NCBI RefSeq assembly: GCF_016909495.1
Contig: NZ_JAFBFW010000003.1
Span: 744,001-808,000, forward strand
Direction: 5' to 3'
Length of the DNA stretch: 64,000 nt
Origin: Pantoea coffeiphila
GTDB lineage: Bacteria > Pseudomonadota > Gammaproteobacteria > Enterobacterales > Enterobacteriaceae
Positions 49,928-59,224 of this stretch are shown here, in pieces (positions within the stretch are counted from its first letter, which is position 1; each line of letters opens with the position of its first letter). The translations under genes and the position numbers were made by a program. A model generated the notes under the pieces. That model saw only the letters and a list, made by a program, of their open reading frames with translations, was not told the DNA's origin and made no database searches.

Positions 49928-50581
49928 TTAGCTATAGCCGTTTTGCAACGACCAGACTGCCGCCTCAACCCGCGATTTCATCTGTAGTTTCTTCAGCAAA
50001 TGCTTAACGTGTACCTTCACCGTGCTTTCACTGATGCACAGGCGACGCGCTATCAGTTTATTACTCATTCCCATTGCAATCAGTTTAAGGATATCGCGCT
50101 CGCGAGCTGTAAGCTGTTCAATATCCGGCACTTCTTTTGGCCGCTGCTGGCGCAGACTGGCAGCCAGCAGCGGTGGTAATGTCTCGCTCAGCACCATTTC
50201 CCCGGCGGCGGCGCGGTGCAGCGAGTTCAACAACGCTTCGGGTTCCATATCCTTCAGCAGATAGCCATCGGCCCCCCGCTTGAGTGCGCGTACGACATCA
50301 TCTTCATAATCTGAAACGCTAAATACCACGATGCGGCCGCGGGCGTCTATCGCGCGCAGTTGTTCCAGCGTTTCCAGACCATTCATTCCTGGCATATGCA
50401 GATCCAGCAGGATCAGATCGTAGTCATTTTTTTCCGCCAGCAGTACACCTTCCGCACCATTGCCTGCCTCGCCAATCACCTTCAGACGATCGTCCATGCC
50501 GATCAGTTGTTTCAGTCCGGTACGAATCATCGGGTGATCGTCAATCAGCAGAACGGTCGCGGGAGCAGGGTTTTTAGTCAT
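49928..50581 (-). CDS. narL: Nitrate/nitrite response regulator NarL
   Basis: Response regulator that activates nitrate respiration genes and represses alternative respiratory genes. 217 aa. The receiver domain has Asp14/Asp15 and phospho-acceptor Asp60 ([13 protein letters not shown]). The C-terminal LuxR-type helix-turn-helix ([25 protein letters not shown]) is followed by [23 protein letters not shown]. The sequence is closer to NarL than NarP. In E. coli narX precedes narL in one operon; here narL directly faces narK and no narX is present, so its kinase must be encoded elsewhere. Confidence 0.93.
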   Translation of the reverse strand: MTKNPAPATVLLIDDHPMIRTGLKQLIGMDDRLKVIGEAGNGAEGVLLAEKNDYDLILLDLHMPGMNGLETLEQLRAIDARGRIVVFSVSDYEDDVVRALKRGADGYLLKDMEPEALLNSLHRAAAGEMVLSETLPPLLAASLRQQRPKEVPDIEQLTARERDILKLIAMGMSNKLIARRLCISESTVKVHVKHLLKKLQMKSRVEAAVWSLQNGYS

Positions 50582-50665
50582 CCATTATTCCGGGGGTTAA
50601 TTGCGTAAAACGGCTGAATACACAGTGGTTGATACTATTGTCTTTCATTGAAGAGAGAATACCCA

Positions 50666-50792
50666 TACCTCTTTTGAGGTAATACTTAATATCTTGATTA
50701 TATGATAACCATAGGCAATTACCTTAAAATTATAATAACCGATTGATTATCATGTTTTTATTTTTATTTTTTCCTACCCCTCTTTAGAGGTA
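50666..50792 (+). promoter_or_regulatory. NarL heptamer sites in the narL-narK interval
   Basis: TACCTCT-TT-TGAGGTA (50666-50681) is a perfect inverted pair in the 7-2-7 arrangement preferred by NarL/NarP. An adjacent heptamer TACCCAT overlaps it on the left (50660-50666). A second inverted pair, TACCCCT (50775-50781) and AGAGGTA (50786-50792), has a 4-bp gap. They sit 112-238 bp before narK, as the upstream NarL sites do in E. coli. Confidence 0.75.
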
Positions 50793-50828
50793 ATCCTGTG
50801 CCTCGGCGTGTCGCCACCTGCAGGCTCG

Positions 50829-50842
50829 TTGATATACGTCAA
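50829..50842 (+). promoter_or_regulatory. FNR box of the narK promoter
   Basis: TTGAT-ATAC-GTCAA matches the FNR consensus TTGAT-N4-ATCAA at 9 of 10 positions. If it sits at -41.5, transcription starts near 50877; a -10-like TACTCA is at 50861-50866. This gives the anaerobic control expected of narK. Confidence 0.7.
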
Positions 50843-50903
50843 TTCGATCTGGGGCATTACTACTCAGGATGGTGCCATCATAAACAACACCACAGAGAAG
50901 AAT

Positions 50904-52292
50904 ATGTCCCAATCATCCCCTTCACCAGGAAAGAAAGGTAGTGCAGTCATTGAGAACTGGCAGCCCGAAAATGCCCAGTTCTGGGCGGCCACGGGAAAGC
51001 GAATTGCCAACCGTAACCTGTGGATCTCAGTTTTCTGCCTGATGCTCTCTTTCTGCGTCTGGATGCTGTTCAGCGCCGTCGCCGTGAACCTGAACAAGGT
51101 TGGTTTTGACTTTACCACCGACCAGCTTTTTCTGCTGACCGCACTGCCTTCCGTGTCCGGTGCCATCCTGCGCGTACCTTACTCTTTTGTGATCCCACTT
51201 TTTGGCGGCCGTCGCTGGACGACTTTCAGCACCTGCTTTTTACTGCTTCCCTGCATCTGGCTGGGCTTTGCGGTGCAAAACCCTGAAACGCCGTTCACCA
51301 TTTTTGTGATCATTTCTCTGCTGTGCGGCTTTGCCGGCGCTAACTTTGCCTCGAGCATGGGCAATATCAGCTTCTTCTTCCCGAAATCAATGCAGGGCGG
51401 CGCGCTCGGCGTCAACGGCGGATTGGGTAACCTCGGTGTTAGCGTCATGCAGCTGCTGGCTCCGCTGGCAATTTCGATGGCTATCTTTGGGTTTTTCAAC
51501 GACGGTGGCTCAACCGGTAATAGTGGTATCTGGCTGGAAAATGCGGCCTGGATTTGGGTGCCGTTGCTGTTTATCGCCACGATTGCTGCCTGGTTCGGCA
51601 TGAACGATCTGGCAGCCGCAAAATCATCGCTGAGCGAGCAGCTGCCGGTGCTTAAACGCGGTCATTTGTGGATGCTCTCGCTACTTTATCTTGCCGCGTT
51701 CGGTTCTTTCATCGGTTTTTCCGCTGGTTTTGCCATGCTGTCCAAAACCCAGTTCCCCGACGTTGCCATCATGAAGTATGCCTTCTTCGGTCCGTTTATC
51801 GGCGCGCTGGCGCGTTCTGCCGGCGGCATTATCTCCGACCGTCTGGGCGGCGTTCGCGTTTCGCTGTTTACCTTCATCCTGATGGCGATATTCACCGCTT
51901 TGGTCTTCCTGACCCTGCCGACTGAAACCAGCTCTGGTTCGTTTATCGCCTTCTACGGTGTGTTTATGGTGCTGTTCTTCGCTGCCGGTCTGGGTAGCGG
52001 CTCCACCTTCCAGATGATCGCCGTCATCTTCCGCAAGCTGACCATCGATCGCGTCAAAGCCGCCGGTGGCAGCGATGAAACCGCGCAGCGTGAAGCGGTG
52101 ACCGAAACCAGCGCCGCGTTAGGCTTTATCTCGGCAATTGGTGCGCTGGGCGGCTTCTTTATTCCACAAACCTTCGGCATTTCGCTGAGCATGAGCGGAT
52201 CGCCAGCCGGTGCAATGAAAGTGTTTTTAGTGTTTTACCTGGCTTGTATCGCGATTACCTGGCTGGTTTACGGCCGTAAAAAAAATAACTAA
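50904..52292 (+). CDS. narK: Nitrate/nitrite antiporter NarK
   Basis: Major-facilitator transporter that exchanges nitrate for nitrite across the inner membrane. 462 aa (E. coli 463) with 12 predicted membrane segments. The nitrate signature glycine-rich stretches GFAGANFASSMGNISFFFP and AGLGSGSTFQMIAVIF, and the substrate arginines in RVPYSF and KLTIDR regions, are present. The frame extends to 50808, but AGAGAAG before ATG 50904 and homology set the start. Lies 37 nt before narG. Confidence 0.95.
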   Translation: MSQSSPSPGKKGSAVIENWQPENAQFWAATGKRIANRNLWISVFCLMLSFCVWMLFSAVAVNLNKVGFDFTTDQLFLLTALPSVSGAILRVPYSFVIPLFGGRRWTTFSTCFLLLPCIWLGFAVQNPETPFTIFVIISLLCGFAGANFASSMGNISFFFPKSMQGGALGVNGGLGNLGVSVMQLLAPLAISMAIFGFFNDGGSTGNSGIWLENAAWIWVPLLFIATIAAWFGMNDLAAAKSSLSEQLPVLKRGHLWMLSLLYLAAFGSFIGFSAGFAMLSKTQFPDVAIMKYAFFGPFIGALARSAGGIISDRLGGVRVSLFTFILMAIFTALVFLTLPTETSSGSFIAFYGVFMVLFFAAGLGSGSTFQMIAVIFRKLTIDRVKAAGGSDETAQREAVTETSAALGFISAIGALGGFFIPQTFGISLSMSGSPAGAMKVFLVFYLACIAITWLVYGRKKNN

Positions 52293-52329
52293 GCGCGATA
52301 AAAAATAATTCCTTTTTGGAGCATGTCGT

Positions 52330-55300
52330 ATGAGCAAATTTCTGGATCGTTTACGCTATTTTAAACAGCTGGCAGAACCCTTCTCCGGCGATCACGGGCA
52401 AACCCTGAACACCAACCGTGACTGGGAGGATGGTTATCGCAGCCGCTGGCAGCATGACAAAATCGTTCGCTCCACGCACGGAGTTAACTGTACCGGTTCA
52501 TGCAGCTGGAAAATCTATGTAAAAAATGGCCTGGTCACCTGGGAAACCCAGCAGACCGACTATCCGCGTACCCGCCCGGATTTACCTAACCATGAGCCTC
52601 GCGGCTGTCCCCGCGGAGCCAGCTATTCCTGGTATTTATACAGCGCTAACCGCCTGAAGTACCCTCTGATGCGCAAGAGCCTGATTACGCTCTGGCGCAA
52701 AGCGAAAGCCCGCCATAGCGATCCGGTCCTGGCGTGGCAGTCGATTGTGGAAGATGCCGAGCAGGCCACCAGCTATAAAGCGGCACGCGGGCGCGGTGGT
52801 TTCGTACGTTCAAGCTGGCAGGAGGTCAATGAACTGATTGCTGCGGCTAACGTCTATACCGCGAAAACCTTCGGGCCTGACCGTATTATTGGTTTTTCGC
52901 CTATTCCGGCGATGTCGATGGTTTCCTACGCTTCGGGGTCGCGTTACCTGTCACTGATTGGCGGCACCTGTCTGAGCTTCTATGACTGGTACTGTGACCT
53001 GCCTCCGGCATCACCAATGACCTGGGGTGAGCAGACCGACGTTCCCGAGTCTGCCGACTGGTATAACTCTTCCTACATCATGGCGTGGGGCAGCAACGTT
53101 CCGCAGACCCGTACGCCGGATGCGCACTTCTTCACCGAAGTCCGCTACAAAGGTACCAAAACCGTCGCCATTACGCCGGACTATGCCGAAATCGCCAAGC
53201 TTTGCGATCAGTGGCTTGCGCCTAAGCAGGGCACCGACAGCGCGCTGGCGATGGCGATGGGCCACGTTATGCTGACCGAGTTCCACCAGCAGCGCCAGGT
53301 GGAATACTTCCGTAACTATGTTCGCACCTACACCGATATGCCGATGCTGGTGATGCTGGAGCCGCGCGACGGTGGCTATTACGCTGCCGGACGTATGCTG
53401 CGTGCCAGCGATCTGGTTGATGGCCTGGGCCAGGAAAATAACCCGCAGTGGAAAACCATTGCCATCAATGAAGCCAACGGCGAATTGGTTGCACCGCAGG
53501 GATCGATTGGCTACCGCTGGGGCGAGAAGGGCAAGTGGAACCTCGAACAGCGCGAAGGTAAAGATCAGCAGGAAGTCGAGCTGCAGCTGAGCCTGCTGGA
53601 CAAGCACGATGACATCGTTGACGTCGGTTTCCCTTACTTTGGTGGTACCGAAGTTCAGGACTTCAACACCGTCGCGCTGGATGAAATCCTGCTGCACAAA
53701 CTGCCGGTTAAGCGCCTGCAGCTGGCTGACGGTAGCACCGCACTGGTGACCAGCGTCTACGATTTGACGCTGGCGAACTACGGCGTTGAGCGCGGTATGA
53801 ATGATGCTAACTGTGCGGCAACCTATGATGAGGTGAAGGCCTACAGTCCGGCATGGGCTGAGCAGATCACCGGCGTACCGCGTCAGAATACCATTCGTAT
53901 TGCGCGTGAGTTTGCTGAAACCGCTGAAAAAACGCGTGGACGCTCCATGATTATCGTCGGTGCCGGTCTGAACCACTGGTATCACATGGACATGAACTAC
54001 CGTGGCCTGATCAATATGCTGATCTTCTGCGGCTGCGTCGGGCAGAGCGGCGGCGGCTGGGCACACTATGTTGGTCAGGAAAAACTGCGTCCGCAGACCG
54101 GCTGGCTGCCGCTGGCCTTTGGCCTTGACTGGCAGCGCCCGCCGCGCCATATGAACGGCACCTCGTTCTTCTACAATCACTCCAGCCAGTGGCGCTATGA
54201 GAGCCTGCAAACCGAAGAGCTGCTGTCACCGCTGGCGGATAAATCGCGCTACACCGGCAGCCTGATCGACTTCAACGTGCGATCTGAGCGCATGGGCTGG
54301 CTGCCGTCGGCACCGCAGCTGAACGTTAACCCACTACATCTTGCGGCAAAAGCAAAAGCAGCAGGTGTTTCCCCGGTTGATTACACCGTTGCCGGTTTGA
54401 AGGATGGCTCCGTGCGTTTTGCCGCCGAGCAGCCTGACAACCCGCAGAACTTCCCGCGCAACCTCTTTGTCTGGCGTTCTAACCTGCTGGGTTCTTCCGG
54501 TAAGGGGCATGAGTATCTGCTGAAGTACCTGCTGGGAACCGATAGCGGCGTGCTGGGTGACGATCTGGGTGAAATGGGTGCGGCGAAACCGGAAGAAGTG
54601 GAATGGCGTGATAATCCTGGCAAGGGCAAGCTTGACCTGGTGGTTACGCTCGATTTCCGTATGTCGAGCACCTGCCTCTACTCCGATATCGTACTGCCAA
54701 CCGCAACCTGGTATGAAAAAGACGACATGAATACCTCGGATATGCATCCGTTTATTCATCCGCTGTCTGCCGCCGTCGATCCGGCCTGGGAATCCCGCAG
54801 CGACTGGGAAATTTACAAGGGCATCGCGAAGCGTTTCTCTGAGCTGTGCGTCGGCCACCTTGGCGTGGAAACCGACGTGGTGACCCTGCCGATGCAGCAC
54901 GACTCCGCCGCCGAGCTGGCACAGCCGCTGGGCGTGCAGGACTGGCACAAAGGCGAATGCGACCTGATCCCGGGTAAAACCGCACCGCATCTGATGGTGG
55001 TGGAGCGTGACTATCCATCAACCTATGAGCGTTTTACCTCCCTCGGACCGCTGCTCGATAAGCTGGGCAACGGCGGTAAGGGCATCAGCTGGAATACTCA
55101 GACCGAGGTCGATTTCCTCAAAAAACTTAACTACGTCAAGGCCGATGGTCCGGCAGCGGGCCGACCCAATATCGACAGTGCCATTGATGCGGCTGAAGTC
55201 ATTCTGTCGCTGGCACCGGAAACCAACGGCCAGGTTGCGGTTAAGGCCTGGCAGGCGCTGGGTGAATTTACCGGGCGCGATCATACCCATCTGGCGCTGA

Positions 55301-56091
55301 ATAAAGAGGATGAAAAAATCCGCTTCCGCGATATCCAGGCACAGCCGCGCAAAATTATCTCCAGCCCGACCTGGTCCGGTCTGGAAGATGAGCATGTGTC
55401 TTACAACGCCGGTTATACCAACGTTCACGAGCTGATCCCATGGCGTACGCTGACCGGCCGTCAGCAGCTGTATCAGGATCATCAGTGGATGCGTGACTTT
55501 GGCGAAAGCCTGCTGGTCTACCGTCCGCCGATTGATACGCGCACCGTGCAGCCGCTGATAAACCGCAAGCCTAACGGTAATCCTGAAATGGCGCTGAACT
55601 TTATCACGCCACACCAGAAGTGGGGTATTCACTCAACCTACAGTGAAAACCTGTTGATGCTGACGCTGTCGCGCGGTGGTCCGATTGTCTGGCTGAGCGA
55701 GGACGATGCTAAGCAGTTAGGTATTGAGGATAACGACTGGATCGAGGCCTTCAACGCCAACGGTGCACTGACCGCCAGAGCGGTGGTCAGCCAGCGCGTG
55801 CCTGCGGGCATGACCATGATGTACCACGCCCAGGAACGTATCGTGAATATTCCCGGTGCGGAAACGACGAAGCAGCGTGGCGGTATTCATAACTCGGTGA
55901 CGCGCGTCTGCCCGAAACCGACGCATATGATTGGCGGCTATGCGCAGCAGTCCTACGGCTTTAACTATTACGGCACCGTCGGTTCTAACCGCGATGAGTT
56001 CGTCATAGTCAGAAAGATGAATAATATTAACTGGTTAGATGGTGAAGGCAACGACGATTGCCAGGGCAGCCAGCAGGAGGTCGCTAAATGA
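52330..56091 (+). CDS. narG: Respiratory nitrate reductase alpha subunit NarG
   Basis: Catalytic Mo-bis-MGD subunit reducing nitrate to nitrite on the cytoplasmic face of the inner membrane. 1253 aa. The FS0 4Fe-4S ligands are His50, Cys54, Cys58 (HGVNCTGSC) and Cys93. The Mo-coordinating aspartate is Asp223 (YCDLPPASP). The N-terminus (MSKFLDRLRYFKQL) is the vestigial twin-arginine-like leader that is not exported. GGAG precedes the ATG. ATGA overlap with narH. Confidence 0.98.
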   Translation: MSKFLDRLRYFKQLAEPFSGDHGQTLNTNRDWEDGYRSRWQHDKIVRSTHGVNCTGSCSWKIYVKNGLVTWETQQTDYPRTRPDLPNHEPRGCPRGASYSWYLYSANRLKYPLMRKSLITLWRKAKARHSDPVLAWQSIVEDAEQATSYKAARGRGGFVRSSWQEVNELIAAANVYTAKTFGPDRIIGFSPIPAMSMVSYASGSRYLSLIGGTCLSFYDWYCDLPPASPMTWGEQTDVPESADWYNSSYIMAWGSNVPQTRTPDAHFFTEVRYKGTKTVAITPDYAEIAKLCDQWLAPKQGTDSALAMAMGHVMLTEFHQQRQVEYFRNYVRTYTDMPMLVMLEPRDGGYYAAGRMLRASDLVDGLGQENNPQWKTIAINEANGELVAPQGSIGYRWGEKGKWNLEQREGKDQQEVELQLSLLDKHDDIVDVGFPYFGGTEVQDFNTVALDEILLHKLPVKRLQLADGSTALVTSVYDLTLANYGVERGMNDANCAATYDEVKAYSPAWAEQITGVPRQNTIRIAREFAETAEKTRGRSMIIVGAGLNHWYHMDMNYRGLINMLIFCGCVGQSGGGWAHYVGQEKLRPQTGWLPLAFGLDWQRPPRHMNGTSFFYNHSSQWRYESLQTEELLSPLADKSRYTGSLIDFNVRSERMGWLPSAPQLNVNPLHLAAKAKAAGVSPVDYTVAGLKDGSVRFAAEQPDNPQNFPRNLFVWRSNLLGSSGKGHEYLLKYLLGTDSGVLGDDLGEMGAAKPEEVEWRDNPGKGKLDLVVTLDFRMSSTCLYSDIVLPTATWYEKDDMNTSDMHPFIHPLSAAVDPAWESRSDWEIYKGIAKRFSELCVGHLGVETDVVTLPMQHDSAAELAQPLGVQDWHKGECDLIPGKTAPHLMVVERDYPSTYERFTSLGPLLDKLGNGGKGISWNTQTEVDFLKKLNYVKADGPAAGRPNIDSAIDAAEVILSLAPETNGQVAVKAWQALGEFTGRDHTHLALNKEDEKIRFRDIQAQPRKIISSPTWSGLEDEHVSYNAGYTNVHELIPWRTLTGRQQLYQDHQWMRDFGESLLVYRPPIDTRTVQPLINRKPNGNPEMALNFITPHQKWGIHSTYSENLLMLTLSRGGPIVWLSEDDAKQLGIEDNDWIEAFNANGALTARAVVSQRVPAGMTMMYHAQERIVNIPGAETTKQRGGIHNSVTRVCPKPTHMIGGYAQQSYGFNYYGTVGSNRDEFVIVRKMNNINWLDGEGNDDCQGSQQEVAK

Positions 56092-57632
56092 AAATTCGTT
56101 CACAGGTCGGGATGGTATTGAATCTCGACAAATGTATCGGCTGCCACACCTGCTCAGTAACCTGTAAAAACGTCTGGACCAGCCGGGAAGGGATGGAGTA
56201 CGCCTGGTTCAACAACGTAGAAAGCAAACCGGGCGTGGGCTTCCCTCATGCGTGGGAAGATCAGGAGAAGTGGAAGGGCGGCTGGATTCGAAAAATTAAC
56301 GGCAAGCTGGAACCCCGCATGGGGAGCCGCGTTGGCGTGCTGTCGAAAATCTTTGCCAACCCGCACGTGCCGGAACTGGACGATTACTACGAGCCGTTTG
56401 ATTTCGACTATCAGCATCTGCATAACGCACCGGCCGGTAAGCACCAGCCGATTGCCCGTCCGCGCTCGCTGATCACCGGCGAGCGGATGAAGAAGATTGA
56501 GAACGGCCCAAACTGGGAGGAAATTCTCGGCGGCGAGTTCAGCAAGCGTTCGAAAGATGCCAACTTTGCGCATATCCAGAAGGAGATGTACGGCCAGTTC
56601 GAAAACACCTTCATGATGTATCTGCCGCGCCTGTGCGAACACTGCCTGAATCCGGCGTGCGTGGCGACCTGTCCAAGCGGTGCGATCTACAAGCGCGGCG
56701 AAGATGGCATTGTGCTAATCGATCAGGATAAGTGCCGCGGCTGGCGCATGTGCCTGACCGGCTGTCCTTACAAGAAAATCTACTTCAACTGGAAAAGCGG
56801 TAAGTCGGAAAAATGTATTTTCTGCTATCCGCGCATCGAATCGGGCGCGCCGACCGTGTGTTCAGAAACCTGCGTGGGCCGTATCCGCTACCTCGGTGTG
56901 CTGCTGTATGACGCCGATCGTATCGAGCAGGCCGCTTCGGTGGAGAATGAAAAAGATCTCTACCAGAGTCAGCTGGATGTTTTCCTCGACCCGAACGATC
57001 CGGCGGTTATTGAGCAGGCACTGAAAGACGGCGTGCCGCAGAGTGTGATCGACGCGGCACAGCGTTCACCGGTGTACAAAATGGCGATGGACTGGAAGCT
57101 TGCGCTGCCGCTGCACCCGGAATATCGCACACTACCGATGGTATGGTACGTGCCGCCGCTGTCGCCAATTCAGTCAGTGGCGGATGCGGGGCAGCTGGGC
57201 CATAACGGCGTGCTGCCGGATGTGGAAAGCCTGCGTATTCCGGTGCAGTACCTCGCTAACCTGCTGACGGCTGGCGATACCGCACCGGTACTGTTGGCGC
57301 TGAAACGCATGCTGGCAATGCGTCACTACAAGCGTGCAGAAACCGTTGACGGTGTTCATGACGTCAGCGCGCTGGAGCAGGTAGGGCTGACCGAGGCGCA
57401 GGCGCAGGAGATGTATCGCTATCTGGCGATCGCCAACTACGAAGACCGCTTTGTGATCCCGTCCAGCCACCGCGAGCAGGCGCGTGAAGCCTTCCCTGAA
57501 AGTAAGGGCTGTGGCTTCAGCTTCGGCGACGGCTGCCACGGTAGCGACGTGAAGTTCAATCTGTTTAACAGCCGCCGCATCGATGCGATTGACGTGTCGA
57601 TCAAAACTACGCGGGAGGAAGATGCATCATGA
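56088..57632 (+). CDS. narH: Respiratory nitrate reductase beta subunit NarH
   Basis: Electron-transfer subunit carrying three 4Fe-4S and one 3Fe-4S cluster between NarI and NarG. 514 aa. Cysteine groups are CIGCHTCSVTC (residues about 16-26), CEHCLNPACVATCP, CRGWRMCLTGCP (the Trp for Cys replacement makes the 3Fe-4S cluster), CIFC and CSETC. The C-terminal GCGFSFGDGCHGSD is conserved. Overlaps narG and narJ by 4 nt each. Confidence 0.98.
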   Translation: MKIRSQVGMVLNLDKCIGCHTCSVTCKNVWTSREGMEYAWFNNVESKPGVGFPHAWEDQEKWKGGWIRKINGKLEPRMGSRVGVLSKIFANPHVPELDDYYEPFDFDYQHLHNAPAGKHQPIARPRSLITGERMKKIENGPNWEEILGGEFSKRSKDANFAHIQKEMYGQFENTFMMYLPRLCEHCLNPACVATCPSGAIYKRGEDGIVLIDQDKCRGWRMCLTGCPYKKIYFNWKSGKSEKCIFCYPRIESGAPTVCSETCVGRIRYLGVLLYDADRIEQAASVENEKDLYQSQLDVFLDPNDPAVIEQALKDGVPQSVIDAAQRSPVYKMAMDWKLALPLHPEYRTLPMVWYVPPLSPIQSVADAGQLGHNGVLPDVESLRIPVQYLANLLTAGDTAPVLLALKRMLAMRHYKRAETVDGVHDVSALEQVGLTEAQAQEMYRYLAIANYEDRFVIPSSHREQAREAFPESKGCGFSFGDGCHGSDVKFNLFNSRRIDAIDVSIKTTREEDAS

Positions 57633-58351
57633 TTGCGATACGTCTTATCGCCCGCCTGCTGGATTACCCGGAGCAGGAACTCTTCGATCATCAGGAAGAG
57701 CTGCAGGCAGCCCTGCAGGAAGCGGATGAACTCAGCGGTGAACAAAAAGCGATGCTGGCGGAGTTTATCCGCCACTGTGCAGCGCGGCCGCTGCTGGATC
57801 TGCAATCCGACTACTGTGAGCTGTTCGATCGCGGCCGTGCAACGTCGCTGCTGCTGTTTGAACATGTACACGGTGAATCCCGCGATCGCGGGCAGGCGAT
57901 GGTCGATCTGTTGGATCAGTACCGTGCTGACGGCCTGGAGCTGGATGCCCGAGAACTGCCGGATCATCTGCCGCTTTATCTGGAATATCTGGCGCAGGGT
58001 GGGCTGGCCCGCGTTCGTCAGGGCCTGCAGGATGTTGCGCCTATTCTTGCTCTACTGGGTGCTCGTCTTGAACAGCGTGGCAGTCCTTATGCCCAGCTAT
58101 TCCCCCTGCTGTTGGATCTGTCCGGTAGCAGCGCCAGTCCTGAGTCGTTGCAGTCGCAGGTTGCGGGTGAAACGCGGGACGACACGGCGCAGGCGCTTGA
58201 CGCGGTGTGGGAAGAGGAGCAGGTGTCCTTTATTGCCCGCATGAATCCACAGGGTGAAGGCTGTACGGCCACACATCAGCGCCGCTTCGCGGGGGCCGTC
58301 ACTCCGCAGTACCTCGACGTTTCGACACTCAGCCAGCCAAGGGGAGAGTAG
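57629..58351 (+). CDS. narJ: Nitrate reductase molybdenum cofactor assembly chaperone NarJ
   Basis: TorD-family private chaperone that binds the NarG N-terminus and permits cofactor insertion before membrane attachment; not part of the final enzyme. 240 aa, mostly helical. RLLDYPEQELFDHQEELQAAL at the N-terminus and the central LLLFEHVHGESRDRGQAMVDLL are family hallmarks. Four-nt overlap with narH. Confidence 0.96.
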   Translation: MIAIRLIARLLDYPEQELFDHQEELQAALQEADELSGEQKAMLAEFIRHCAARPLLDLQSDYCELFDRGRATSLLLFEHVHGESRDRGQAMVDLLDQYRADGLELDARELPDHLPLYLEYLAQGGLARVRQGLQDVAPILALLGARLEQRGSPYAQLFPLLLDLSGSSASPESLQSQVAGETRDDTAQALDAVWEEEQVSFIARMNPQGEGCTATHQRRFAGAVTPQYLDVSTLSQPRGE

Positions 58352-58354
58352 GTT

Positions 58355-59032
58355 ATGCAATTTTTAAATATGTTCTTTTTTGATATCTACCCCTATCTGG
58401 CCGGTACGGTATTTCTGGTTGGAAGCTGGCTGCGCTACGATTACGGTCAGTACAGCTGGCGGGCGGGTTCAAGTCAGATGCTGAGTAAGAAGGGGATGAG
58501 GTTTGCCTCTAACCTGTTCCATATCGGGATACTCGGTATCTTCTTTGGTCATATCGTTGGCCTGCTGACGCCACACTGGGTTTATCAGTCCTTCCTGCCG
58601 ATCGCTGCCAAGCAACAGCTGGCGATGATTGCCGGGGGGATCTGTGGGGCGATGACGCTGATCGGTGGCGGTCTGCTGCTCAAGCGCCGACTGACTAACG
58701 TGCGCGTGCGTGCAACCAGTAGCTTTGCTGACATTATGATCCTGACGCTGCTGGTGGTTCAGGCGGCACTGGGGCTGTTAACTATCCCATTCTCGGCGCA
58801 GCATGCGGATGGGTTAGAAATGATGAAGCTGGTGGGCTGGGCGCAGGCGGTGGTGACCTTCCACGGTGGCGCATCGCAGCATCTGGAGGGCGTGGCCTTT
58901 ATCTACCGCGTGCATATGGTGCTGGGTATGACGCTGTTCCTGCTGTTCCCGTTCTGCCGCCTGGTGCATATCTGGAGCGCGCCGGTCGAGTACCTCACCC
59001 GTCGCTATCAGCTGGTGCGTAACCGCCGCTGA
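58355..59032 (+). CDS. narI: Respiratory nitrate reductase gamma subunit NarI (cytochrome b)
   Basis: Integral membrane subunit that oxidises quinol and anchors NarGH. 225 aa, as E. coli, with five membrane segments. Axial heme ligands His56 and His66 ([17 protein letters not shown]) and His187 and His205 ([19 protein letters not shown]) are all conserved, so both b hemes should form. Last gene of narKGHJI; a strong terminator follows. Confidence 0.97.
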   Translation: MQFLNMFFFDIYPYLAGTVFLVGSWLRYDYGQYSWRAGSSQMLSKKGMRFASNLFHIGILGIFFGHIVGLLTPHWVYQSFLPIAAKQQLAMIAGGICGAMTLIGGGLLLKRRLTNVRVRATSSFADIMILTLLVVQAALGLLTIPFSAQHADGLEMMKLVGWAQAVVTFHGGASQHLEGVAFIYRVHMVLGMTLFLLFPFCRLVHIWSAPVEYLTRRYQLVRNRR

Positions 59033-59050
59033 AAATAAACGGTGAAATAT

Positions 59051-59083
59051 AAAACGGGCTGGTATCTACCAGCCCGTTTTTTT
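59051..59083 (+). terminator. Terminator of the nar operon
   Basis: AAACGGGCTGGT pairs perfectly with ACCAGCCCGTTT, followed by a run of T (59077-59083). Starts 18 nt after the narI stop. Confidence 0.92.
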
Positions 59084-59143
59084 ATACGTTGCAACCCAGC
59101 CAGCATGCAGTTCCCTCTGGCTTATCGCTGTGAGCGGGCGCTT

Positions 59144-59190
59144 AAAGGCCCTTTTGATTTCTGGCAGGACCCGCTGGGAAGCGGGCCTTT
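59144..59190. other. Nested hairpin downstream of mutS
   Basis: Outer arms AAAGGCCC (59144-59151) and GGGCCTTT (59183-59190) and an alternative inner perfect hairpin CCCGCT-GGGA-AGCGGG (59170-59185), which share the GGG. The two stems are mutually exclusive. It lies 35 bp past the mutS stop and could be its terminator, but there is no T tract. Otherwise 59084-59224 shows no feature. Confidence 0.4.
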
Positions 59191-59224
59191 CAGGGGCTAT
59201 CAACCAGTGCCTGTTACTGCCGGA

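Noticed and set aside
53011..54210. 399-aa antisense frame opposite narG
   Set aside because: Third-position bias of narG keeps the opposite frame open; no homology-like motifs or ribosome-binding site.
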